Shown: piece after piece, positions 48,201 through 57,269 of the stretch | Layout of the letters: each line of letters starts with the position of its first letter | Position numbering within the stretch: position 1 is the first letter of the stretch | Source of the DNA: Chromobotia macracanthus | Taxonomy: Eukaryota; Chordata; Actinopteri; Cypriniformes; Botiidae | NCBI GenBank assembly: GCA_036877525.1 | Contig: JAZGTH010000001.1 | Coordinates: 7,507,001-7,571,000, forward strand | DNA length: 64,000 nucleotides | Direction: 5' to 3' | Made by a program: the position numbers and the translations under genes | The notes under the pieces: generated by a model | What the model was told of the DNA's origin: nothing | The model's input: the letters and a program-made list of their open reading frames with translations, nothing else | The model's database searches: none

Positions 48201-51200
48201 TTTTGACAAAAATAAAGCTACAATCTGTAACTCTTGCCTCTCTGTCACCATTTCTGTTTGAAACATAAAATTGCAAGTTGCTTGCAGAGTTATTTACTTA
48301 TGAAAACTTTAAATTCTAAACAACTACTGTAAGACATTGTTTACTACTGTACACAATGTCTGGGTCACTACTTAAATGTTCTGTAAGCAATGTTGTGATA
48401 TTAACCATTCAATATGAGTTGCGGACCCCACTGTACAACTGTACATCTAAAGAAACAAGAAATAATTTAAATGCATAGGTATTTAGGAAAGTGGTGATAT
48501 TTATTTTAAATTCTTAAAGAATGAAAGTGGATAAAAGGTATCCACTTTTATCCATATATCCATATTTTAAATATGAAAACATATTTAAAGTTAATGGCAT
48601 CTGTGTGTGTGTGTGTATGTTTACACACGCACGCACACACGCACGCGCACATACATACATATGGAAAAAATTAAGGGACCACTCCAAATTTTTTGCAAAT
48701 CAGGAGAATAAAATTATTAATAAAGAAATATCTTAAAATTAAATTACTAAAAACAAATAAACTATTATTTATCAATTTACAGGCGCAAAGTCGGAAGCTA
48801 ATTCTCATGTGGTTCATGCGCAGAGTGTAGACTATAGGCCCACAACGAGGTAAAATGTCTAAAGAGCATGACACGGGTGGAACGCTAATAACAGAGTAGC
48901 GGAAAGAAGCAGTAAAAATAAAACCACTTATATGTTTACCTGCAGGCTTTTGCGGGCAGGAGCAGGAGAAAATAATATATATTGTTGCGAGAGCGGGTGG
49001 GAGTAGGACAGAATCTTGCGGGAGTGGGACTGAAAAATCCGTCTCGCTCATTCAAATGTTAGTCAGAAACCATAGTGTGACATCAAGTGACCTACAAAAA
49101 GAATGGCAAATGGCAGCTGGGGTGAAGTGCACAACGAGGATGGTTCAAAGGCTTCCTAGAAGCAGGGCTAAAGTCTAGAAAAGGCTAGAAAAATGAGAAG
49201 CAAAGGAGGAGTAAGGTCATCTTTGCTGAGTTCAATTTTCAGCTTTGCCCAAAGCACCTGGTCGTCTAATGGTTAGACGGAGACCTGGCCTACAAGCCAC
49301 AGTGTCTTACACCCACTGTGAAATCTGGTGGATGATCTGGGGGTGCTTCCAGCACGGCTGGAATTGGACAAATTCGTCTTTGTGAAGGGGCATGCATTAA
49401 GCCACATACAAGGTTGTCCTGGAAGAAAACTGGCTTCCTTCTGCTCTGACAATGTTCCCCAACTCTGACTGTTAGTTTATCTAGCAGAACAATGCTCCAT
49501 GCCACACAACCAGGTCAATCAACGTTTGGATGGAGGATCACCAGAGCAAGACCTTGTCATGGCCAGCCCAATCTCCAGACCTGAACCCCATTGAAAATTT
49601 CTGGAATGTGATCAAGAGGAAGATGGATGGTCACAAGCCATCAAACAAAGCCTAGTTTTCTTTGCATTATTGAGGTCTGAAAATACTGCATATTTTTGCT
49701 GTTTTGCTGAGTTCATTTTCTGCAAATGTGTTCTAAATGACTATACGTTTATTTGGAATTTGGGAGAAATGTTGTGAGTAGTTTATAAAATAAAATAAAC
49801 ATGTTTATTTTATTTAAACACATACCCATAAAGTGTAAAACCAGAGAAACTTTTGCAGTGGTCTCTTACTTTTTTCCAGAGCTGTATAGAAGTCAAACGA
49901 AGAGAGATAAAAATGAAAACAGGTGACACACCGTAAAAAGTCCCTTAGGGCTGCAGGTTCAATCCCCTGAAGGTGTATGACAGGTGTGGATGACTCAACT
50001 CCCTGCAGGAAGTGAGGAGCACGGGCAAGCAGCACTGCCCTGTGGGCCTTTAGCCGAACACCAGAACTCAAACACAGAGTGACGTCAGTCTCCTCCTCCT
50101 CCTGCAGCAGCCTATCACAGCAACAGATCTCCATTAAAATACAATAAAACCAGACTAATGGAGGAGCATTTTTACTCGAATAATATTGAATTGTCACACT
50201 TTAAATCCTTGAAGACTTTACAAAACTACTTCAGACTCTCCACATACATCTTTCTACAGGGACCCACGTTTCTCTCTGCACAGTGATAATGTCATTCTGA
50301 CTGACTACACTAAAAACTCAACGCAAACCAATGTCTGCACAGAACACCATGACTCCCATGTTCTGAGGCACAAAATCTACAAAGGAGAAGCAATTAGTCA
50401 GCAAGAGATGGCAGTAGCATGTAAGTCACTGCTCAGACCGTTTACCTGGTTTACCTTGTTTGTGTTGTGTTGATTAATACCTGTTGATAGTTCAAACAAC
50501 TCTGAACTGTTTTATTTATACTGCTTTACTGTGTTTAAAACGTTTGTGCTGCTACACTAAGCAGTCACAATCAGATAATACTTGCGTTGCTCATTACTAT
50601 ATTTACACTTTTAAAACGGCGCACTGCTCTACCATGGTATTGATCTGAGCCATTCACGCGCTATAGGCTTTTTCTCTAATTAAAAAGATGTGTTTAGTTG
50701 TATTCACTTAGTATGCAAGTAGTTACACACTTAAATGCTGTCTCAGTGCTGGCGTGTGAAGTCCTCCTCATGTAAAGATTTTTTTGGGTAAAGACCTGCG
50801 ACTGTACCTGCACGACTCCACCAAGCATAGAAGTATGAGGCACTGATTTCAATAAATCTCTGATTTATTTCACAATATCCCCTTTCCTCCCTTCAATGTT
50901 CTACTCTTTTTCTCACACTCTTCGCCAAACAGGCAGGGGTGGTGCAACAGGTTTGCTTATCTCAAATAACTGGAAATATACTCCACTACCATCACTTTGC
51001 ATTAATCATTCTATTATCATACTGTGACCATCACATTTCCTTCACAAATTCATGTGAATTGGAGCCCTACATAACTTCCTGGAGGATATGTTCCCCCTGG
51101 ACATGCTTTTCTGCTCTCTTCCTGAGGATGGCAGCCCACTCATAGTTTTTGGGGACTTCAACATCCACCTAGAGAAACCCCACACTGCAGGTTTCCAAAA

Positions 51201-53353
51201 GCTGCTCACCTCATTTGACCTCTCTCACCTCGAGACTTCAGGAACTAACAAATCTGGCAACCAGCTCGACTTTATTTTTGCACACAACTGTACCACAATT
51301 AAGATTACTGTTTCCCCTCTTAATACGATCATGTTTTCATTTATTTCAATATCCATCTCCCCGTATGCAACACACCTACACCTCCGTCAGTTTCATTCAG
51401 GCATAATCTACATTCCCTCTCTGCAAACTCCTTCTCCTATGAAGTTTCATCCTCTCTTCCCTCCTTTACTCACTTCTCATCCTTGGAAGATTTGGTGGAA
51501 TCCAAATCCCCTGTACTCATGCTACTAGATCTGTCTGCAACCTTCAACATGGTCAATCACCAGATCCTTCTTACCACTCTCTCCTCCCTGGGGATAGAAA
51601 GAAATGCACTCCGGTGGTCAGATCCTTCAGGATGTTGTGGAGAGGTGAGCTGTCCAAACCACATCATATGGTCACAGGGGTCCCTCAAGGATCAGTCCTT
51701 GGACCACTTCTGTTCTCCATTTACACTACATCATTAGGTCCTATTATACAATCACGTGGCTTCTCGAATCACTGCTATGCCAGTGACACCCAGATCTTCT
51801 CCTTCGAACCTGGATATATCAGCTTGTCTGGAAGACATCTTGGTTTGGATAAGAAAACACCACTTACAACTCACTCAACTTCTTGTCTTTCCAGGCCACC
51901 GTACTGCCCTGCACAATTTCACAGTCCAGCTAGGCTCTGAAACCTTAACACCAACGTGAACTTTGGCGTAGAGGAGACCTTGGCGTAGTCTTTAATGACC
52001 AAATAACATTTTCTGACCACAGTGCCAAGGCAACACTCTCATGTAGATTTGCCTTAAACAACATTTTGAAAATCAGGCCTTACCTTACTGAACATGCAAC
52101 ACAACTCTGTGTCCAGGCCCTTCTTATTTCTAGGCTGCACTACTGCAATGCTCCGCTGGCAAGTCTTCCAGACTGGGCACTCAAACCACTACAACTGACT
52201 CAGAATGCAGCAGCTTGACTTGTCTCCAAAAAGCCTAAGAGAGCCCATATCACCTCTTTTCCCTTTACTGGCTACCAGTTCCCCATGCATCAAATTCAAG
52301 TCTTTACTTTTCACATACAAAACCATCGCTGCCTACGGTCCCTACGGTCAGCGATTGAACGTTGCCTTGTAATACCGTCTTCAAAGGGCACACAATCAAT
52401 TACTCAGTTTTATCTTCACTATCCCTAGCTGGTGAATTGACCTTCCACACTCTGTTCAGTCTGCTGCGTCCCTCACTATATTCAAGAAACAGCTAAAAAC
52501 CTCTCTCTTCCACAAACACCAGACACGAGTTTGATCTTATAAAAAATCTAACCCTTTCTTCTTTCTCACAACAGGTATACCTCTATCAAGCAGTGAAACA
52601 TTGTAATCTTGGTAACTGTAACTGTGTATAGTTGATGTTACAGCCTCCTTATGATTTACCGCTTCATTGTTTTCCTCACCTTGTAGGTCACTTTGGATAA
52701 AAGCATCCGCTAAATGCCTAAATGTAAACGTAAAGTGAGTGTTTTATTGATTGAGACTATATCTATACATCCACATCAAAATAATCAAAAGCATCAATTT
52801 TGGCATTTGCTGAAGAGTAACGAATTTGGGTGACCCAGAATCTCATGATGCCACAGGCCTTTTTCTATGGTGGCTGCAGTTCTTCCTCTCCTCCAGGGAC
52901 AGAAATGCATTTCCACCCAAATCATAACTGTTGAGTGAATCTGTTGAATGAATGAGTAAACTGTTTAATTAATAACTATAGCTTAAAGCATGATGAAGTA
53001 GTCTGGACTTTCTGTGTAACTTATGCATAGAGTATGCTTCAGGTACAAATAAAGCTAATTATTTTTACATAAGTAGTTGAGGCAAATTATTTTTTACATG
53101 GTGTTTACACAGGTGAGCTGCACAACTGAGGTAGGTCAGCGTGATTTGACTACAGCAGTTGCTAAGGGTGCATCAAATGACAACACTGAAACTCCAGGCT
53201 ATAACGACTTCAGAATAACAAGGTGTTTTATGTTCAAGGGCATAATTACCAGTTCAGACCTCCTGACAGAGCATTCGCCAAACGCTTCTTCAACTGATTT
53301 CTGCATTTGCGCTCTTTAGCTTGGAATTCTCTGGCAGCCTCGGTGGATGACAT
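32148..53353 (-). CDS. btbd8: BTB domain-containing protein 8 with KIAA1107/APache-type C-terminus
   Basis: Exons read, 5' to 3': 53260-53353 (tentative, ATG at 53351-53353), 49932-50111, 47965-48098, 47596-47713, 45724-45813, 45113-45193, 44910-45006, 42797-42885, 41888-41990, 41126-41308, 40856-41029, 39068-39127, 38545-38606, 37250-37859, 36360-36447, 36167-36243, 34170-36020, 32148-32683. Phases agree at every junction from 49932 down to 40856 and from 39068 to the stop. Two junctions fail (53260 to 50111, and 40856 to 39127), so a small exon is probably missed at each. The product has two BTB folds, a BACK-like helical region, then a long Ser/Thr/Pro/Lys-rich disordered half and a conserved C-terminus. 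In mammals the long product is linked to AP-2/clathrin-mediated synaptic vesicle recycling (APache); function here is inferred from that. About 1540 residues are recovered. Confidence 0.85.
32684..34169 (-). other. btbd8 last intron
   Basis: An AT-rich intron between the 34170-36020 and 32148-32683 exons, with standard GT and AG ends. Short frames inside it have no recognisable content. Confidence 0.6.
34170..36020 (-). CDS. btbd8: btbd8 large disordered exon (KIAA1107/APache part)
   Basis: An 1851-bp exon without stops: acceptor AACAG|CTTCTT, donor CAGCAG|GTAATG. It encodes a Ser/Thr/Pro/Lys-rich, probably unstructured segment with an acidic run (SSSEEEEDEEEEEET) in the middle of its second half, followed by FQGIVNLAFEDAVDQENEQPDYQLASNFRRSILLSVDECEELG, the best-conserved-looking part. 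Single long exons of this kind are usual for the C-terminal half of long BTBD8. Confidence 0.85.
37250..39127 (-). CDS. btbd8: btbd8 exons bridging the BTB and KIAA1107-like halves
   Basis: Exon 39068-39127 (GWKALQPRYQDKIFA), exon 38545-38606 (ALDKGDCKRLGKKPVLTSSQ) and exon 37250-37859 (610 bp, low-complexity Ser/Thr/Lys/Ala-rich) join in frame. The last ends ACAG|GTGTTG. The frame choice for the two small exons is set by the long open frame of the third. That choice leaves a phase clash with the upstream exon 40856-41029. Confidence 0.75.
39236..39270. repeat. (GA)n microsatellite
   Basis: About 17 GA units just upstream of the 39068-39127 exon. Confidence 0.9.
40856..42885 (-). CDS. btbd8: btbd8 exons, BACK-like helical region
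   Basis: Exons 42797-42885, 41888-41990, 41126-41308 and 40856-41029 splice in frame and encode an all-helical region with RSILECLAITHSIGLQDLYRSC, AEHFVKCWSDRNFALLP, and QVLSLANELQEECLRMIV. The W-x-x-RNFALLP type motif is typical of BACK regions following BTB domains. The final exon ends with an acidic stretch (EDRANQEEVE). Confidence 0.8.
42980..43490 (-). repeat. Dispersed fish repeat, copy 4 (inverted)
   Basis: Carries 'tgccagttggtggcgctaagactgtgactcacaatagccacctctatgtcatcagt', the reverse complement of the repeat core at 29390-29455, followed by 'gttgccatggcaa'-type words. It sits in a btbd8 intron between exons 42797-42885 and 44910-45006. Confidence 0.65.
44600..44830 (-). repeat. L2-type LINE/SINE 3' tail
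   Basis: 'acatttagtcatttagcagacgcttttatc' at about 44607-44637 is the conserved 3' tail shared by fish L2 LINEs and their SINEs, inverted relative to the copy ending at 52733. The body is truncated. Confidence 0.7.
45113..47713 (-). CDS. btbd8: btbd8 exons, second BTB domain
   Basis: Three exons, 47596-47713, 45724-45813 and 45113-45193, read continuously across GT-AG junctions: LLALYQRGDMSDISIQVADR, then AHRAILCARSEYFRAML and CGSWMESVQQCITLQG, then LGPDEMEILLHFMYGAILDFP. This is a complete BTB/POZ domain with the signature D-x-x-AHRAIL-ARS-YF. The following exons 44910-45006 and 42797-42885 supply its last helices (AADMLGLEGLKDVAEMVL) and the start of a BACK-like region. Confidence 0.9.
45310..45635. 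repeat. MITE-like repeat with internal 28-bp tandem duplication
   Basis: The ends contain 'gtgtcc...ccctataccctcattccct' and 'agtgcactaggaaataggggactacacaccc', roughly complementary and typical of fish non-autonomous DNA transposons. In the middle a 28-bp unit is directly duplicated (45487-45514 and 45515-45542) with one mismatch. Intronic in btbd8. Confidence 0.5.
46855..47110 (-). other. Unexplained open frame in a btbd8 intron (possible exon)
   Basis: The frame encodes NRLSLSINQGQRLCGFGLKGF followed by CSPDQYVRLEVTAADMSISL. It looks protein-like rather than random, and the GFGLKGF...YVRLEV pattern faintly recalls beta-strands of PHR-type domains (GFGLYGS...YxVxIxI). An upstream AG (CAACAG|GCTCTC at about 47029) would be in frame, but there is no clear donor after SLQ. 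It is not needed for btbd8, because the flanking exons join in frame without it. Confidence 0.3.
48601..48660. repeat. Alternating purine-pyrimidine tract (TG)n then (AC)n
   Basis: A TG run followed closely by a CA/CG run forms an imperfect inverted repeat next to the left end of the Tc1 element. Confidence 0.8.
48658..49891 (+). mobile_element. Tc1/mariner-type transposon remnant
   Basis: The terminal inverted repeats are related: left 'atggaaaaaattaagggaccactccaaattttt' at 48661-48693, right 'cttttgcagtggtctcttacttttttccagagctgtat' at 49853-49890. The interior (49080-49650, plus strand) encodes, with many frame breaks, a Tc1 transposase ending in WPAQSPDLNPIENFWNVIK, which holds the last catalytic acidic residue. 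An unrelated block occupies about 48781-49059. Intronic in btbd8. Confidence 0.8.
48781..49059. repeat. Insert inside the Tc1 element
   Basis: A GC-richer block with 'tttgcgggcaggagcaggag', 'gcgagagcgggtgggag' and 'cttgcgggagtgggactga', wording seen in hAT-like non-autonomous elements. It interrupts the sequence between the Tc1 left end and its transposase start. The boundaries are approximate. Confidence 0.35.
49932..50111 (-). CDS. btbd8: btbd8 exon, first BTB domain
   Basis: It encodes EEETDVTLCLSSGVRLKAHRAVLLARAPHFL and IHLQGIEPAALRDFLR, the core of a BTB/POZ fold (DVTL strand, FKAHRAVLAARSxxF-like helix). It joins in frame to 47965-48098, which continues with KVYTEDKCL, the position of the usual FLxYxYTD segment. 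BTB folds mediate dimerisation and partner recruitment. Confidence 0.85.
50940..52735 (+). mobile_element. L2-clade LINE remnant
   Basis: The plus strand encodes an endonuclease end (51088-51300: LIVFGDFNIHLEKPH, NQLDFIF), then reverse-transcriptase motifs in shifting frames (51483-51560: LMLLDLSATFNMVNHQILL; 51640-51790: GVPQGSVLGPLLFSIYTTSLG, CYASDTQIFSF, where YADD has become YASD), and ends in the conserved tail 'ttggataaaagcatccgctaaatgcctaaatgtaaa'. Much of the region between endonuclease and reverse transcriptase is deleted. Intronic in btbd8 if the 53260 exon is right. Confidence 0.8.
53260..53353 (-). CDS. btbd8: Tentative first coding exon of btbd8
   Basis: An ATG at 53351-53353 opens MSSTEAAREFQAKERK followed by CRNQLKKRLANALSG, a charged helical leader, and ends at donor GGAG|GTCTGA. 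A splice acceptor upstream of it (ATCACAG at about 53393) may belong to the 5' UTR part of this exon. Its end phase does not fit the next exon I can see (50111), so either one small exon is missing or the assignment is wrong. Confidence 0.5.
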
Positions 53354-54316
53354 GTTATTGCCAAACTGCTGAGCACATATGTCAGCACATCCCTGTGATG
53401 ACAAACATCTGATAAGCAAAACAGCAAAAGCACATATTTAGTGCAGCTAAACAGCATATTTTTTGTCTTTATTCAGCTACACCCAATGATGATGATTAAC
53501 AATATATTAATTAGTAATTGGGTTAATGCTTTTATTTGGCTAATGCTTTTAAAAAAATATTCAACCACCCATCCTCTATCCCACCAAACAACCGTAAAAC
53601 ATTCCAAATGAACAATATCAACATTACAACACAGTAATACAATTAGTGGAAAATGTGACCTGTGTCACAATGAGCAAATTTTCAAAAGAGTTTGGTATTT
53701 TTCACATTTTCTGTCAAAAACTGTTGTTTGGAAATAGACAAAAAATAAAATATAACTGCAAGCAGCAATTACAGGGTCAAACCCAAAAAGGGCACAAAGG
53801 ATAAAGCAAATTATCCTTTAATTTGGCAAATTATATTTGAAAGATTATAAAAGACGTTGTCTTTTGTTCTGGTGCTTAGATACAGCTAATTCATGTTGGT
53901 TACTTGGGTAATCCAAATGGTTGCTAGGGCATGGCTGAACAGTTTCCATGGCGGTAATTAAAGACTTTTTGCCAGTCTAAGTCAAAAGAGGCCACCCACT
54001 TGTAATTTTTTTGAGGTGGTCAGGATGTTGTGACAATGACACCTACAAAGTCAATAAACAAAAGTTTTGCAAAGATTCAGCATGAAGTCCATTGCATATG
54101 CATACCATCAAATTCCTTGACATGGTATAAGAGAACGATTCAAGAAACTGACACGAATTCCAACTTTCTGTTGTGAGTGTCCCAAGATGCTCAAGTACCA
54201 AAATTTGTGAAAATCGGACAAATGCTGTAGGAGTTAGAAAAAGTAGGTTTTCATTTTAATTCAAAATGTCTGACACTGCCTAGGTGTGGACAAGTAACAT
54301 TGACTAGGACAAACTT

Positions 54317-54540
54317 TGTCAGGGTCCTGGCTTTATGTCTTGAGGACTTCATGTCCTAATCCTGTCGAATGTTTGTTTGTCAGTTGTCAGTTTTCTGATT
54401 TCATGTCAGTTGTCTGTTTTTGGATCAGTCTGTCCATGGCTTTTGATTTGTTTTCTCCCTCGAGGGAGTTTTGTTTAATAAAGTTCTAGTTTTTGTCTAG
54501 CTGGCCTGTGATTGGGTTCTTCCCATCCCCATCCCTGACA
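54317..54540 (+). mobile_element. Solo LTR, TGTCAGGG...CCCTGACA
   Basis: A 224-bp unit with 8-bp inverted ends, an internal AATAAAG at 54478-54484, and flanks aactt/aattt that may be a mutated 5-bp target duplication. The first 16 bases equal those of the LTR at 16517. Confidence 0.75.
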
Positions 54541-55234
54541 AATTTGGTATCACAGAGCTCGGCATGAGCCCATAAATCTATAAAATGAAGTTGCGAAACA
54601 ATATGTTATTGCAATCACGTTATAAGCATTTTTATAAATTCTGTTATAGCTTTTGACCACTAGATGGCGGTGGATCCAAACTTTGCAGGTCACCTCAGAA
54701 TATGATGATAAACCATATAAAGTTTTGTAATGATATGCAATTGAGTTTGTTACGTGACATATTTGAAAATGTCCGACTACCAAAACGGCCAACCATAAAA
54801 CACCAGATATCGTTTGACTCAGCATGCCTCAAGGAATCTAAGGAGACCAGTCTCATAATTATAGACCAAAACATTTAAAGGTTAAGTAAAAAGGAGCCAT
54901 TTTTCATATTTCTGGACAGTAGGTGGCGCTGTGACGAAACTGTGCATGCACCCTCAGGCCATGCCTTTGAAGACATGTACCAAGCTGTGTCAATACACCA
55001 ATACATTGCCAAGATACAGCCTTATACCCATTATGGCGAAAAATTCATAGAGTATATGAGAACGGTAAGAGGTTACTGACACAAATTCCATAACTTTTTG
55101 TCAGAGGTGTCTCTAGATATTACATACTGAATTTTGTGCAAATCTGACAAACACCCTAGGAGGAATTTCAAAAAAATTCTATGAGGTTAGCATGGTGTGC
55201 ATTTTTTTTATTCTTTTTTCACGGTTCTTTTTTT

Positions 55235-55302
55235 AACGATATTCAGTTTTCCTTGGTTGGCCAATGCCCAAAATGGCCGACTAAGGAAAACTGAATATCG
55301 TT
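55235..55302. repeat. Hairpin with 29-bp arms
   Basis: Arms 55235-55263 and 55274-55302 are reverse complements with two mismatches, both able to form G-U pairs in RNA, around a 10-base loop. It lies in the right half of the inverted-repeat element. Confidence 0.85.
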
Positions 55303-55359
55303 CAGTTTATGAATTTATGAATTCAGTTTATGAAAGCATTTTATGAATGCATTAAGATT

Positions 55360-56240
55360 AAGAAAACTTTATTGTCAATTCTGCTATATGTGCATACAGA
55401 GGATTGAAATTATGTTTCCCTCAGACCCACGGTGTGAAACACCGACATAACACAGAGTAGTAAAAGAAGAAATAATACAACCAAAAAAATAACAATACAA
55501 TATGTACAGTAAGAACAAATGGTGTGCAAAAGAGAGCAGCAGTTGTAAAAGTGGTTGGAGCATTTTGTGTTTGGGGGTTGGGTGGGTGTTACAATTTAGT
55601 GCATCTGAGGGCAGAGTTCAAATTCCTCACAGCCTGGTGGATGAAGCAGTTCTTCAGCCTAGTGGTTCAGGCTCTGAAAGCTCCTCCCTGATGGCAGAAG
55701 ACTAAAGAAGCTGTGTAAGGGGTGGGTGGGATCATGCTAAGTGCTTTATGGGTTAATCTGGTATTGAAGATGTCCTTAAGGGAAGGTAGTGTGGCACCAA
55801 TGACCTTTCCTGCTGCATTCACTATGCGCTGCAAAGTTTTCTGGTTGTGGCTGGTGCAGTTACCAAACCACACAGTGATGCAGTTTGTCAGGATACTTTC
55901 AATAGTGCCCTGACAGAATGTGCACATGATGGGTGCCGGGACTCTGGCTTTTCTTAGTTTGCGGAAGAAATAGATGCACTGTTGGGCTTTCCTAGCCAGT
56001 GATGTAGTATTGATGGTCCAGGAGAGGTCTTCTGTTATGTGCACACCCAGAAATTTGGTGCTGCTCACTCTCTTCACAGCAGCATTGTGATGGTCAGAGG
56101 AGGGTGCTGGGTTTGTGCTTTAAAGATGTTGGTGAGGACATCTTTGAGCTCTTCTGCACAGTCCTTCAGCACACAGCCAGATATATTGTCTGGACCAGTT
56201 GCTTTTCAGGTGTTGATCCTAGAGAGACCCTGCCCTGCTT
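55360..56240 (-). mobile_element. LINE fragment, reverse-transcriptase C-terminus
   Basis: The minus-strand frame 55667-56077 encodes FLGVHITEDLSWTINTTSLARKAQQ, then FRKLRKARVPAPIM, ESILTNCITVWFGNC and LQRIVNAAGKVIG, the conserved domain after the polymerase motifs in fish non-LTR elements. The stretch 55370-55440 ('actttattgtcaattctgc' on the plus strand) fits its 3' untranslated end. The 5' part is missing. Confidence 0.75.
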
Positions 56241-57269
56241 ACCGTCCTCCACCAAGACTCTGTTCGCTCTGTGACATGTTAGCTGATTAAGCGCAATGGC
56301 AGAGTCATTAAGTCATTGGAATGGTTCTGTTGAGCCATGTCTACGTAAATATAAAGACACAGCATTCTGTGAGAGTCCACTGGGAAGATCTCAGTAGCTG
56401 TATGTGTTCCATTTTATTGTCCACAGAGCATACGTTTACGAGCAAGATGCTTGGAAGTCAGCTTGTATTGGATAGCCACTAGCCTAGCCCGGATACCTCC
56501 TCGCTTTTCTCTCTTCTGCTTTCTCTCACACTGCCTGCAGTGCCTCCACAGCAGTTGGAGTGCAGCAGTTGAGGTCGGTGATGTGATCGGCCAGCAAAGT
56601 AATCCCAAGCCCCAAAGCTCCTCAGCGTACGCGGAGTTTAACTCGCAAATACTTGTTCTGTTTATCTCTATCAGAAACGCTCTGTTGTATGTGCATTTAG
56701 AGATGGACATACGCGAAGAACAATTACAAAAACACAACAACTTATATGAAGGTAAACATAAACATCACACTTTCAGGACAGAGCGGAGCACCCCCTAGAG
56801 ATCCAGAGAAAAATTTATGAAAATTTATGCTTGTATCATATGAAAATTCAACATATTGTCATTTAACTTACATCGTTAGATTTGTTATGATGAGTCCTAT
56901 GATACCAAATTTACCATATTCCACCATACTTCCTGTCTGCCATACTGAATTTTATTCAAACTACTTTTTCGAACTCCTCCTACAAAGTTTGTCTGATCTG
57001 TAGGAAAATTGTTACATAGCATGTACAGATTCTCATAACAAAAAGTTGGTTTGATATATGTCATTACTAGCACATATTGTTCACCTCATAGAAATTGTGT
57101 GGCAGACCCACCTACTGGTCAAAAGCTATAAGCAATTTTATTGTGTTTTACATGCTTTTACCAATGTTTTTTATACTCATTTTCAAAAACGTATTATCAA
57201 GATGTGTCAACATATTTTCTTTGTGTCCTTTTTGGGTTTGACCCTGTAATTGCGCTGCTTGCAGCTATA

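Larger units (their letters stand above)
53751..57269. mobile_element. Element with ~50-bp terminal inverted repeats, hosting other insertions
   Basis: The left end 53751-53800 (TATAACTGCAAGCAGC, then AATTACAGGGTCAAACCCAAAAAGG) is matched by the reverse complement of 57219-57269, with a 2-base indel and two substitutions. Words from inside the left arm, such as 'acaaatgctgtaggag' and 'tag(a/g)tggcg', occur inverted near the right arm ('ctcctacaaagtttgtctgat'). No transposase was recognised. It contains a solo LTR (54317-54540) and a LINE fragment (about 55360-56240). Related 'aactgcaagcagc' wording occurs alone at about 11667. Confidence 0.7.
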
